From NCBI GenBank assembly GCA_023473425.1, contig JAMCYG010000013.1:1-44256 (forward strand): a stretch of 44,256 nt of DNA. Direction: 5' to 3'. This stretch comes from Candidatus Martarchaeota archaeon (GTDB lineage Archaea; Micrarchaeota; Micrarchaeia; Micrarchaeales; Micrarchaeaceae). Each line of letters opens with the position of its first letter. Within the stretch, counting starts at the first letter, position 1. Below, one piece after another: positions 28,179 to 36,706 of this stretch. The translations under genes and the position numbers were made by a program. The notes below the pieces were generated by a model. The model had not been told where the DNA came from and made no database searches. It was given only the letters and a program-made list of their open reading frames with translations.

Positions 28179-28403
28179 ATGCAACAGGAAAGACCGTTCG
28201 ATCTTCTGAACAAGTCAATAGGCAAGCAGGTTCTTGTGCAGCTCAAGAGCAGCACGAGCATACGGGGAAAGATAACCTCTTTCGATGCCCACATGAACAT
28301 TGTCATGGAGGACGCTGAAGAGCTCAGCAATGGCGAGCTCAAGGCAAAGCTCGGGACTATACTGCTCAGGGGCGGCAACATAATCTTCATATCGCCAGTA
28401 TGA
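28179..28403 (+). CDS. Sm-like (LSm) RNA-binding protein
   Basis: PFDLLNKSIGKQVLVQLKSSTSIRGKITSFDAHMNIVMEDAEEL...LLRGGNIIFISPV: Sm1 and Sm2 motifs. Confidence 0.95.
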   Translation: MQQERPFDLLNKSIGKQVLVQLKSSTSIRGKITSFDAHMNIVMEDAEELSNGELKAKLGTILLRGGNIIFISPV

Positions 28404-28437
28404 TGCGGCGCACAGCACCGCATCTAGCCTATTACTC

Positions 28438-28509
28438 GGGCTCTTAGCGCAACGGTAGCGCGCTTGCCTGGCAGGCAGGAGGTTGCGGGTTCAAATCCCG
28501 CAGAGTCCA
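28438..28509 (+). tRNA. tRNA-Ala (anticodon GGC)
   Basis: GGGCTCT..AGAGTCC acceptor with G3:U70 identity pair, loop CTGGCAG, T-arm GCGGGTTCAAATCCCGC. Confidence 0.95.
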
Positions 28510-28512
28510 CAT

Positions 28513-29391
28513 TCACATGAACCTTGAAAGGAATCTCCACTTTTCTACTACGCTCTTCTCTATCTCGGTTGCTTCCCTCTCGTCCACATTTGCAAACCTG
28601 CCCTGGAGCGATAGATAATCCTTCAGCGGCCTCCTCTTTTTCGCATCTAAATACGGCCTGCTTATCGGAGATATGCTAACCTTGCCATTTTCGTATTCAT
28701 AAAGGATCCATACTCCTGCCTGCACAGCGAGCTTTCCCACTTCTATGCTTTTGCTGTAGTCAATGCGCCAGCCTGGTGGGCACGGGGAGAAAAGCTGTAT
28801 GAATTTTGTGCCCTTGTGCGCCTCTGCCTTTCTGAGCTTCTCTATAAAATCAGTAGGAAACGCCACGCTCGCAGTCGCCATATACTCTAGGTTGTGCGCC
28901 ATCATTATATGGGCGACCTCCTTCTTGAACTCTCTCTTGCCTTCAGGAGTCGTGGTAGTCCATGCGCCGTGCGGAGTCGAAGATGATCTCTGTATGCCTG
29001 TGTTCATGTACGCCTCATTATCATACATGACGAATATTATGTTCTCTCCGCGCTCTGCTGCGCCGCTCAGCGCCTGCAGCCCTATATCCGCTGTGCCGCC
29101 GTCTCCTGCCCACGCCACTACTGTGCCCTTCTTGCCAAGTGCCTCAAGCGCTTCGGACACTCCGCTGGCTGCAGACCCAGCTGCGGCCATGGCGATGTTG
29201 AGCAGCGGGAATGATGCCGAGCTTTTCGGCCAGCCGCCCTGCACCACGCTACCGCAGCTGGCTGGCATAACTACGACAGGGTGCTCTATCGCCTTTGCCA
29301 TAAGTCTGAGACCCAGCGAGAGCCCGCAGCCCGGGCAAGCAGCGTTGCCCGGAAGCCACTTTTCCTCTTTTGGTATGTCCTTTATTATCAT
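28513..29391 (-). CDS. porB: Pyruvate:ferredoxin oxidoreductase beta subunit
   Basis: GNAACPGCGLSLGLRL, WAGDGGTADIGLQALSGAAERGEN TPP-binding region, FIQLFSPCPPGW; start refined. Confidence 0.93.
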   Translation of the reverse strand: MIIKDIPKEEKWLPGNAACPGCGLSLGLRLMAKAIEHPVVVMPASCGSVVQGGWPKSSASFPLLNIAMAAAGSAASGVSEALEALGKKGTVVAWAGDGGTADIGLQALSGAAERGENIIFVMYDNEAYMNTGIQRSSSTPHGAWTTTTPEGKREFKKEVAHIMMAHNLEYMATASVAFPTDFIEKLRKAEAHKGTKFIQLFSPCPPGWRIDYSKSIEVGKLAVQAGVWILYEYENGKVSISPISRPYLDAKKRRPLKDYLSLQGRFANVDEREATEIEKSVVEKWRFLSRFM

Positions 29392-29395
29392 GTGC

Positions 29396-30565
29396 TCATC
29401 CGCCTGTGAGGCCGAACCACTCGTCCCCAGTTGGCCTCTCTCTGGTGATTCCAACCATATTAATATAATCATTCGGCGTAATGTCCTTCCCTCCAAGCCC
29501 GGTTATGAAACCTTTCACGAACGGCGCCTCTTCAGGCCCATGCGCGCTGTACAGGGCAGACCTTATCTCATGCGCTAGTATATTGCCTCCTCCAACTGAA
29601 AGGGAGCGCTCTACAACTGTAACCGTTTCCGCACCACCGAGTGCTTTGGCGATTTCTTCGCTGGGGAACGGCCTGATGACCCTGATTCTTACAGCTCCTG
29701 CCTTCACTCCTTCCTTCCTGAGCCTGTCGCTCGCTTCTCTTGCATCGCCGCTGGATGCTCCTATCGATACTATTATGTGTTCGGCATCGTCGCAGTTGTA
29801 ACACTCCAGCATGCTGTATTCCCTGCCTGCCAGGCGTTTGTACTCGTTTGACACACTGCCTATTACCTCTTTTGCTGCCTGCATTGATTCAAACATTTTG
29901 TGCCTCATGTCTATGTAGTACCGTTCATCGATCACATTTCCGAAAGTAAAAGGTCTTTCCACATCTATCTCAAACTCTGGCTTCCTCTCCCCTAGAAAAC
30001 TGTCAATGTCTGCCTGCTCTGGAATCTCTACCGGCATGCTCGTATGCGTAAGTATGAAGCCGTCGAGCCCGACCATGACTGGCAGAGTCACCCTTGGATC
30101 CTCTCCTATCTTATATGCCTGAAGCATGGAGTCGAGCGCGTCCTGGTTGTTCTCTGCCATGATCTGAATCCAGCCACTTGTCAGCTGAGTCATGAAATCT
30201 GTATGCTCATTGAGTATGCTCCAGGGCGCGGCCAGTGCCCTAGTTGCTACAGCCATGACTATTGGCAGCCTGGCATGCGCCGCCCAATGAACTACTTCGT
30301 CCATATAGAGTAACCCCTGGCTCGATGTGGCCGTGAAGGTCCTTGCGCCTGCAGAGCTAGCCCCTATGCAAGCGCCCATGGCACTATGCTCGGAGTCGAC
30401 CTTTATGAACCTAGAGCCGAGCCTTTTCTCTTCTATGAAAGTTGCTATATCTTCAACAATTTCAGTCTGCGGAGTTACTGGATAAGCTGCGATGACCTCG
30501 GGTTTCGCCAGCATGACTGCTGTCGCGACGCTCCTGCTGCCAGTTATCACTTTAGTCTGCATCAT
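29396..30565 (-). CDS. porA: Pyruvate:ferredoxin oxidoreductase alpha subunit
   Basis: AYPVTPQTEIVEDIA, VDSEHSAMGACIGASSAGARTFTATSSQGLLYM. Confidence 0.95.
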   Translation of the reverse strand: MMQTKVITGSRSVATAVMLAKPEVIAAYPVTPQTEIVEDIATFIEEKRLGSRFIKVDSEHSAMGACIGASSAGARTFTATSSQGLLYMDEVVHWAAHARLPIVMAVATRALAAPWSILNEHTDFMTQLTSGWIQIMAENNQDALDSMLQAYKIGEDPRVTLPVMVGLDGFILTHTSMPVEIPEQADIDSFLGERKPEFEIDVERPFTFGNVIDERYYIDMRHKMFESMQAAKEVIGSVSNEYKRLAGREYSMLECYNCDDAEHIIVSIGASSGDAREASDRLRKEGVKAGAVRIRVIRPFPSEEIAKALGGAETVTVVERSLSVGGGNILAHEIRSALYSAHGPEEAPFVKGFITGLGGKDITPNDYINMVGITRERPTGDEWFGLTGG

Positions 30566-30573
30566 CGCACCTA

Positions 30574-30888
30574 CTACTCATCAACCATCCTTATCGCTTT
30601 TGTAGGGCATTCATTGGCACAAATGCCGCACCCTTTGCAGTAATCGTAGTTTATTTCTACACTGTCATCGCTCTTTCTGTGTATGGTGGCTTCCGGGCAA
30701 TCAGCCCAGCATATTATACATTTTATGCACTTATCTTGGTCTATGACTGGCATCTGGAGGCGCCACTGATTAGTCTTTCCTCCAGAGCCGAAATCTGGCA
30801 ACGAGATAGGATATCTCAACAGTAGCGCCTTGCTTTTGGAATCGGCTGCAGGCACAATATAATTGCTGCTCTCGTCCTTGTCGGCCAT
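30574..30888 (-). CDS. porD: Pyruvate:ferredoxin oxidoreductase delta subunit (2x[4Fe-4S] ferredoxin)
   Basis: CIKCIICWADCPEA and CKGCGICANECP. Confidence 0.93.
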   Translation of the reverse strand: MADKDESSNYIVPAADSKSKALLLRYPISLPDFGSGGKTNQWRLQMPVIDQDKCIKCIICWADCPEATIHRKSDDSVEINYDYCKGCGICANECPTKAIRMVDE

Positions 30889-31493
30889 CAAAAACCACCT
30901 TCCGCGCCTGATCGCTGGAGTGCAGTGCACATTTCATATCCCTTCCTCGCTGCTTCTATGTTCTTGTCTGCGAGGGGCTTCGGCCAGTACTCTTCTATTG
31001 CGTTAGCCATATTTTCAAGCCCTATTACTCCCGTAGCCTTTGCCATCGCCCCAAGCATGGCTGTGTTTATCACTGGCCATCCTGCTACAACGAGACCCAG
31101 CTCACGTGCTATAGAAGTAGCGTCCACGAATGCAAGTCCTCCTATGTTGGCATTCAGGCCCGCAGCATACTTTTCTGCAGCGTCCCTGCCTGGAAGGTTA
31201 ATCACAATGCTGCCTCCCGCTTTAAGTGCTATAGACGACACGCTCTCCCTTGCCACTTTCAGGAGCTCTGCATCCAATATCACTATTATGTCGGGTTCAT
31301 ATATCTGGCTATGCACTCTTATTGGCTGCGTATCGATGCGCGCGAACGCCTTGACCGGGGCACCCCTTCTCTCACCGCCAAAGAATGGGAATGCCTGGGA
31401 CTGCATGCCTGCTTTGTATGCGGCTATGGCAGTGAGCTCTGAAGCCATGACTGCTCCATGACCGCCCCTACCATAAAACACAATCTCCTTCAT
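30888..31493 (-). CDS. porG: Pyruvate:ferredoxin oxidoreductase gamma subunit
   Basis: VFYGRGGHGAVMASELTAIAAYKAG, PFFGGERRGAPVKAF; start refined to MKEIVFYG. Confidence 0.94.
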   Translation of the reverse strand: MKEIVFYGRGGHGAVMASELTAIAAYKAGMQSQAFPFFGGERRGAPVKAFARIDTQPIRVHSQIYEPDIIVILDAELLKVARESVSSIALKAGGSIVINLPGRDAAEKYAAGLNANIGGLAFVDATSIARELGLVVAGWPVINTAMLGAMAKATGVIGLENMANAIEEYWPKPLADKNIEAARKGYEMCTALQRSGAEGGF

Positions 31494-31592
31494 GATGCCT
31501 TCTTCTGAGTTCAAATATTTAAACAGTTAAACTATACAAGAGTAAAGTGCCTGTGCCACTGCCCATCAATTCATCTACTTACATACGCAAGA

Positions 31593-31982
31593 TTAGAATC
31601 TATTCTTCCTCTGTGGCTGATCCTGGGCATGCTGCTCCGGCTGCCTTTTGGCACTAGCTCCCTTTCCAAGCCCTAGCATCGACAGACCTATCTTAGCAAA
31701 CTTGTATCCTATGTTCGCAAAGAGCAGAAGTGCTAGCAGAGCAAGGACATAATAGAAAAACTTACCTGCAGGTATGGATGCCACAACTCCATTTATGACG
31801 GAGTTGACTATGCCTGAAGTGGTAGAAGTGTTCCCTGCTGGCAGAGGGGCACTTTGCTGTGTTGGCGCGGACGCAAGCATTAGGAACGTACCGTACAAGC
31901 CATACGCCAAGTACAATGCCGCGCCTATAATTATGAGGCCTAACGCTAACACGATAAAGCCGTACACTCCATTGTTAGCCAT
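31593..31982 (-). CDS. Small membrane protein (two TM segments)
   Basis: 129-aa ORF; hydrophobic segments GFIVLALGLIIIGAALYLAY and FYYVLALLALLLFANIGY. Confidence 0.65.
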   Translation of the reverse strand: MANNGVYGFIVLALGLIIIGAALYLAYGLYGTFLMLASAPTQQSAPLPAGNTSTTSGIVNSVINGVVASIPAGKFFYYVLALLALLLFANIGYKFAKIGLSMLGLGKGASAKRQPEQHAQDQPQRKNRF

Positions 31983-32072
31983 GTAATCACCTTATGTGCT
32001 ACTAAATGTGCTTAATCTACTGATATGTAGTGTTCCGAAAGGTATTTATATTAGGAGAAATAGATGTTTGGC

Positions 32073-32162
32073 TGCAACTTTTGTTGCAATGGAAGGAAAG
32101 CACATACACTTTTTCTACCACCACAAAATCCACCCACCATTGGCGTAGGAAACCCCTACGCC
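32073..32162 (+). ncRNA. Candidate small structured RNA (two perfect hairpins downstream of a TATA-like element)
   Basis: TGCAAC-TTTT-GTTGCA (32073-32088) and GGCGTAGG-AAACC-CCTACGCC (32142-32162); tatttatatta at ~32043; no supportable ORF. Confidence 0.35.
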
Positions 32163-32294
32163 GTATATATTAATGCTCAGCGAAGCATGCACGCCGAATC
32201 AGGTTGTTCTGTTATACAAATCTGTGCATTTTCAGGCCATGCTTGCGCCTAAATGGTTAAATAAATTCCTGCCGTGCTTGTACTGGTGAAAGGA

Positions 32295-32528
32295 ATGAAG
32301 AAATTCGCATGCAGAGACACAGGCATGGATTGCCCATTCGAAACATCAGCTGAGTCAGAAGAAGAGCTGATGCAGAAGATAAGCGCCCACGCAAAGGAGG
32401 CACATGGCCTGGATGTCATAGACGACGCCATGATGCATAAAGTAAAGGAAGCAATCCAGGATGAACCATCGGAAGAACAAGAAGCTGAAGAGGATTCTGA
32501 GGATTCAGAAGCTAAAGCGGAGCAGTGA
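32295..32528 (+). CDS. DUF1059-family small protein
   Basis: KKFACRDTGMDCPFETSAESEEELMQKISAHAKEAHGLD. Confidence 0.8.
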   Translation: MKKFACRDTGMDCPFETSAESEEELMQKISAHAKEAHGLDVIDDAMMHKVKEAIQDEPSEEQEAEEDSEDSEAKAEQ

Positions 32529-32640
32529 TAGATATCAGAATATCCTATCCTGCGGCTTTGCCGCTCACTTTTACTGCTGCGCGAAATCCAAGCGCAGCCT
32601 TTTTCATATTTTCAGCATTCCAGTACAACTTTTGCGGGCA

Positions 32641-33744
32641 CTAGAGCACTTTAGCCGGACCGCTGCCAGTTATCAATATGTCATCCTCGAGGCGTATGCC
32701 GCCGAAGCCTGGTATGTATATACCTGGCTCATCGCTGAACACCATGTTCCTTTTGAGTTTGAAATTCATCTTCGGCGCCAGGGCGAACTTCATGCTATCG
32801 TGTACGTCCAAGCCTATCGAGTGCCCAAGTGAGTGTATAAATGTTCCCTTGTATATGCCATTGCTTGCTCGGTCTATGAATCTTGCAGCTGCATCATGCA
32901 CAGCGCTACCAAGAGCACCCTCCACAGCTGCATTTCTTGCTGCCTCCTGTGCGCCTTCCACTGTTTTGTACATGTCCATTATTCTCTTATATTTCGATGA
33001 AGACTTATCCGGTTTGAACATGAAGGAGCGCGTCACATCAGAGCAGTAGTTGGCATACTTTGCCCCAACATCCAGAAGCACTATGCTATTCCCACGCAAC
33101 TTGGTCTCGTCAGGCATGTGATGTGGTAGTGCCGCATTCTTATCAAACGAAACTATACTCTCGAAGGATGGTTCATCAGCCCCAGCTTCTGCCATCAGGT
33201 AGTCAAACTGCATCGCCAACTGCTTCTCTGTCATACCTTCTTTAAAGTACTCTTCTATCTGAGAGAGCGCCTTTTTGACTATATTACTTGCCTTCCTAAT
33301 CGCGTTTATCTCATCAGCATCCTTCACGACCCTTGCATTCTCAAACGATTCCGTAGAATCAGAGAATTTGCTGCCTGGTGAATGCTTCTTCATAGCCATG
33401 TAGTATGCATAAGGTAAAAATCCTGCATTAAAGCCTACTCTCTTGTTCTTCAGAATTCCATGGAAGTCATTCCATACTTCCCTTGCACGTTCTACTTCTA
33501 TAAGATCCATACCTTTTGGCTTCTGACTCTTTGCTATACCATACTCGAGCTTCGAGACTAGCAGCTTGGTCCTCTTTCTCTCTGCGATTAGTATGCACTG
33601 CTCGAACAGCCCACCACTGAAACCTGTCAGATACTTAAAGTTGCTGTCCATGTTTCCGGTGTTCATGATGACTATTGCGTCATTCTTCGAATTCTCAAAA
33701 ACTTTGTCGAGCCTTTTTGTTACGTCTTTCATACTCCACACCAT
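32641..33744 (-). CDS. M24-family metallopeptidase (Xaa-Pro aminopeptidase/dipeptidase)
   Basis: LLDVGAKYANYCSDVTRSF, HSLGHSIGLDVHD, FSDEPGIYIPGFGGIRLEDD metal ligands. Confidence 0.93.
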   Translation of the reverse strand: MVWSMKDVTKRLDKVFENSKNDAIVIMNTGNMDSNFKYLTGFSGGLFEQCILIAERKRTKLLVSKLEYGIAKSQKPKGMDLIEVERAREVWNDFHGILKNKRVGFNAGFLPYAYYMAMKKHSPGSKFSDSTESFENARVVKDADEINAIRKASNIVKKALSQIEEYFKEGMTEKQLAMQFDYLMAEAGADEPSFESIVSFDKNAALPHHMPDETKLRGNSIVLLDVGAKYANYCSDVTRSFMFKPDKSSSKYKRIMDMYKTVEGAQEAARNAAVEGALGSAVHDAAARFIDRASNGIYKGTFIHSLGHSIGLDVHDSMKFALAPKMNFKLKRNMVFSDEPGIYIPGFGGIRLEDDILITGSGPAKVL

Positions 33745-33874
33745 TAATCCTAAACAGGACTTTGTAGAGAATGATTATAAACCCGATAGAAATATCAAAA
33801 GGAAAGCAAGAAGGCATTAGCAGGATACCGCTTTTTACACAAGAATATAATATCTTCGTTGTTAAGAGGGTTTA

Positions 33875-36421
33875 GTGATGCGCATGGTTAGCAAGGAGAG
33901 GCATGCAGGTCTTGGTGACAATGTTGTCCCTGAAAATTATGAGATAAGAATAGAACCGAATCTGAAGACATTTGTATTCGAGGGCAGCGAGACCATAGAG
34001 GTAATGGTGAAGAGGTCGTCGAAGGACATAACGCTCAATGTGAAGGACTTGAAGGTAAAAAGCGCATTGGTTTCTTCGGCAGGCAAGAAGCAAACTGCAA
34101 GAATTGCCTACTCAAAAAGAAAGGAGGAGGTGCTGCTATTGCTTGACAAACCTGTTGCCGGGCGTGCCGTGATTTCAATTGTATTCGAGGGAGTGCACAA
34201 TGATAAAATGTACGGATTTTACAGGAGCAAGTATAATTACAATGGCAAAGACGATTATATAGTGTCTACCCAGTTCGAGGCTCCAGATGCAAGAGCTGCA
34301 TTTCCATGCTTTGATGAGCCATCGTTCAAGGCGACCTTCGACCTGACTCTAGTTGTAGACGAAGGCCTTGAAGCGATCTCAAACATGCCTGTGAAATCCA
34401 AGCGCCGCAGTGGGAGAAAGTACGAGGTGGAATTCATGCGAACCCCAAAGATGTCCACTTACCTTCTTTTCATGGCCGTAGGAAGATTTGAATATCTATC
34501 AACAAAGAGGAATAACCTACTCATGAGGGCAGTAACAACTTCTGGCAAGAAGGATAATGCCAGGCTAGCCCTGCAGTACACTGTAAAGTTTGTTGACTTT
34601 TACGAGAAATATTTCGGCATAAAATATCCACTACCCAAACTTGACATAATTGCGATACCAGATTTCGCTGCAGGAGCCATGGAGAACTGGGGGGCGATAA
34701 CATTCAGGGAAATAGCAATGCTTGGGAACTCTAAGAGTGCTGCTGCAGTAAAGAGGAATATAGCTGTAACCGTGGCGCATGAGCTTGCACATCAGTGGTT
34801 CGGAGACCTTGTCACAATGTGGTGGTGGGACGACCTATGGCTCAACGAAAGCTTCGCCACGTTTATGAGCTATAAGGCAATATCTGCAGTATTCCCGAGC
34901 TGGAAGATGGATATCGAGTATATAACTGACGTTGTCACCAGCGCTCTAGCTGCTGATGCGCTTAAATCTACGCATCCAGTCAGCGTCAAGGTAGATTCTC
35001 CGCAGAAGATAGACGAGATCTTCGACGCAATAAGCTATGATAAGGGGGGCACTATACTGATGATGCTTGAAGATTACGTCGGAGTAGAGGTATTCAGAAA
35101 GGGCCTGCACGACTACCTGAAGAAGTACAGCTATTCCAACGCTACCAAGTATGATCTCTGGGGGGAGATAGACTTCGCAGCAAGAAAGGCCCACGCGGCG
35201 CAGAACGTCAGCAGGATTGCGAGCCAGTGGCTCAATGAGAAGGGCTATCCGATAATCAGGGTAGAAAAAAACGGAGAGCATATAACACTCTCCCAGAAGC
35301 GCTTCACTTTAGAAAAAGATATGAACATGCTGCAGCCGCGTCTAATACCTGTACATTACATGGACAGTGCCGGAAAGGAGAGGAAGGTTCTCGTGTCCAA
35401 GAGCCTGGCAAGCATAGAAACTCCAATGGTAAGCTGGGTGAAGCTTAATCTCGGCCAGAGGGCGCTGTACAGAGTTGCATATCCTGAAAGTATGCTATCC
35501 GAGATAGGCATGCAGATAAAGGCAGGTGGGATAAAGGGGCTTGATGCATGGGGCATACTCAACGATTTGTTTGCACTGACAAGATCAAGTAGGATCGGAG
35601 CCATAGAGTTCCTGGAATTCATAGAGAAATACTGCGATAATGCTGCATATCCTCTTAATAAAGATATATTTGGATGGCTGGGCTGGCTACATACCATGAC
35701 CCGCGGCTCGGAGCTGCAGCGCAGAGTGGAGTTGCACATGCTGTTTCATGGTAAGAGGGCGATGGCAAAGATTGCGCTAACACCAAAGGAAAACGAAGAT
35801 ATATCAGTTACTGAATTGAGAAATGCATCCTTGTCAGCTCTCGGAATGGTTGGAGACCGCAGTACAGTTGCCATAGCAAGGAAACTGCTGTCTGCCCAAT
35901 TTAAATCCGGAAAGGAGATGGCCAGTAACATCCGCTCTACAGTGTACACAATAGTCGCAAGGAATGGAGGGTCTGTAGACTATGACAGGTTCGTAAAGAT
36001 GAGAAAGGCGGATACGCCGCCTGATGAGGATCACTACTTACTAGCAGCCATATCCTCATTTAGCGAGAAAGGAATTGTCAAACAGGCGTTGGAGTACTCG
36101 CTAAGCGAAAAGGTGAGGCTGCAGGACGCTTACATAATACCTACGATCGCCTCTTCGACGGATGCCGGTGCCGACCTCGCCTGGCCTTGGATAAAAGAAA
36201 ACTGGAGCATTATTATGAAAAAGATACCACCGTCTACGCACCTCCTTGAGAGGTTCGTATCACCTCTGAGCGTGGTGCGCGACAGGACGACTCTGAAAGA
36301 GATAAAGGAATTCTTCTCGAAAAGGGGCAATAAACGGGGCGACATAACCAAAGAATACGCGGAAACAGTGGAGCGCATAGAGGCAAATATACGCTTCATG
36401 GAGCGCAATCACCTTTCTTGA
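33875..36421 (+). CDS. M1-family aminopeptidase (tricorn-interacting factor-like)
   Basis: AGAMENWGAITFRE and VAHELAHQWFGDLVTMWWWDDLWLNESFATFM. Confidence 0.96.
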   Translation: MMRMVSKERHAGLGDNVVPENYEIRIEPNLKTFVFEGSETIEVMVKRSSKDITLNVKDLKVKSALVSSAGKKQTARIAYSKRKEEVLLLLDKPVAGRAVISIVFEGVHNDKMYGFYRSKYNYNGKDDYIVSTQFEAPDARAAFPCFDEPSFKATFDLTLVVDEGLEAISNMPVKSKRRSGRKYEVEFMRTPKMSTYLLFMAVGRFEYLSTKRNNLLMRAVTTSGKKDNARLALQYTVKFVDFYEKYFGIKYPLPKLDIIAIPDFAAGAMENWGAITFREIAMLGNSKSAAAVKRNIAVTVAHELAHQWFGDLVTMWWWDDLWLNESFATFMSYKAISAVFPSWKMDIEYITDVVTSALAADALKSTHPVSVKVDSPQKIDEIFDAISYDKGGTILMMLEDYVGVEVFRKGLHDYLKKYSYSNATKYDLWGEIDFAARKAHAAQNVSRIASQWLNEKGYPIIRVEKNGEHITLSQKRFTLEKDMNMLQPRLIPVHYMDSAGKERKVLVSKSLASIETPMVSWVKLNLGQRALYRVAYPESMLSEIGMQIKAGGIKGLDAWGILNDLFALTRSSRIGAIEFLEFIEKYCDNAAYPLNKDIFGWLGWLHTMTRGSELQRRVELHMLFHGKRAMAKIALTPKENEDISVTELRNASLSALGMVGDRSTVAIARKLLSAQFKSGKEMASNIRSTVYTIVARNGGSVDYDRFVKMRKADTPPDEDHYLLAAISSFSEKGIVKQALEYSLSEKVRLQDAYIIPTIASSTDAGADLAWPWIKENWSIIMKKIPPSTHLLERFVSPLSVVRDRTTLKEIKEFFSKRGNKRGDITKEYAETVERIEANIRFMERNHLS

Positions 36422-36548
36422 GTACATGGGCGGCGCTTACAGCGCTGCTCCATAGTGCTATATTATATATCTTGGCGTTCCATATTTTACTGTCAAACAG
36501 TCATATTAAGCAAAGGTTGAGAAGGTCGTTTAGCATGTTGACATTCAA

Positions 36549-36687
36549 GCGCGTAAGACTGCAAGCCCGTACGAGGGCGCGCAGACGCGAAATGGCTCTC
36601 TCGGTTGCACCGCAGGCGTAGCCTGCGCAGGCTCTTCCTTTGAAATAGGACTGTCTGGCGTCAGCGCAAGCCAAAACCGGCTTTGCG
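36549..36687 (+). ncRNA. Candidate structured RNA or long structured leader of dnaG
   Basis: GC-rich hairpins GCGCG..CCC-gtacga-GGG-CGCGC (36549-36582), CGCAGGC-gta-GCCTGCG (36611-36627), CGCAAGCC-aaaacc-GGCTTTGCG (36665-36687) in an otherwise AT-rich gap. Confidence 0.4.
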
Positions 36688-36706
36688 AAGTAAATAAAGT
36701 GATAAG

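Noticed and set aside
28763-29578. 271-aa plus-strand ORF
   Set aside because: Antisense to porB/porA.
30888-30930. Apparent overlap of porD with porG
   Set aside because: An artefact of the longest-ORF start; porD probably starts at 30888 (MADKDESS), giving an ordinary junction.
32142-32162. Considered as a CRISPR repeat or transposon end
   Set aside because: Single copy, no spacers, no target-site duplication or transposase in the window.
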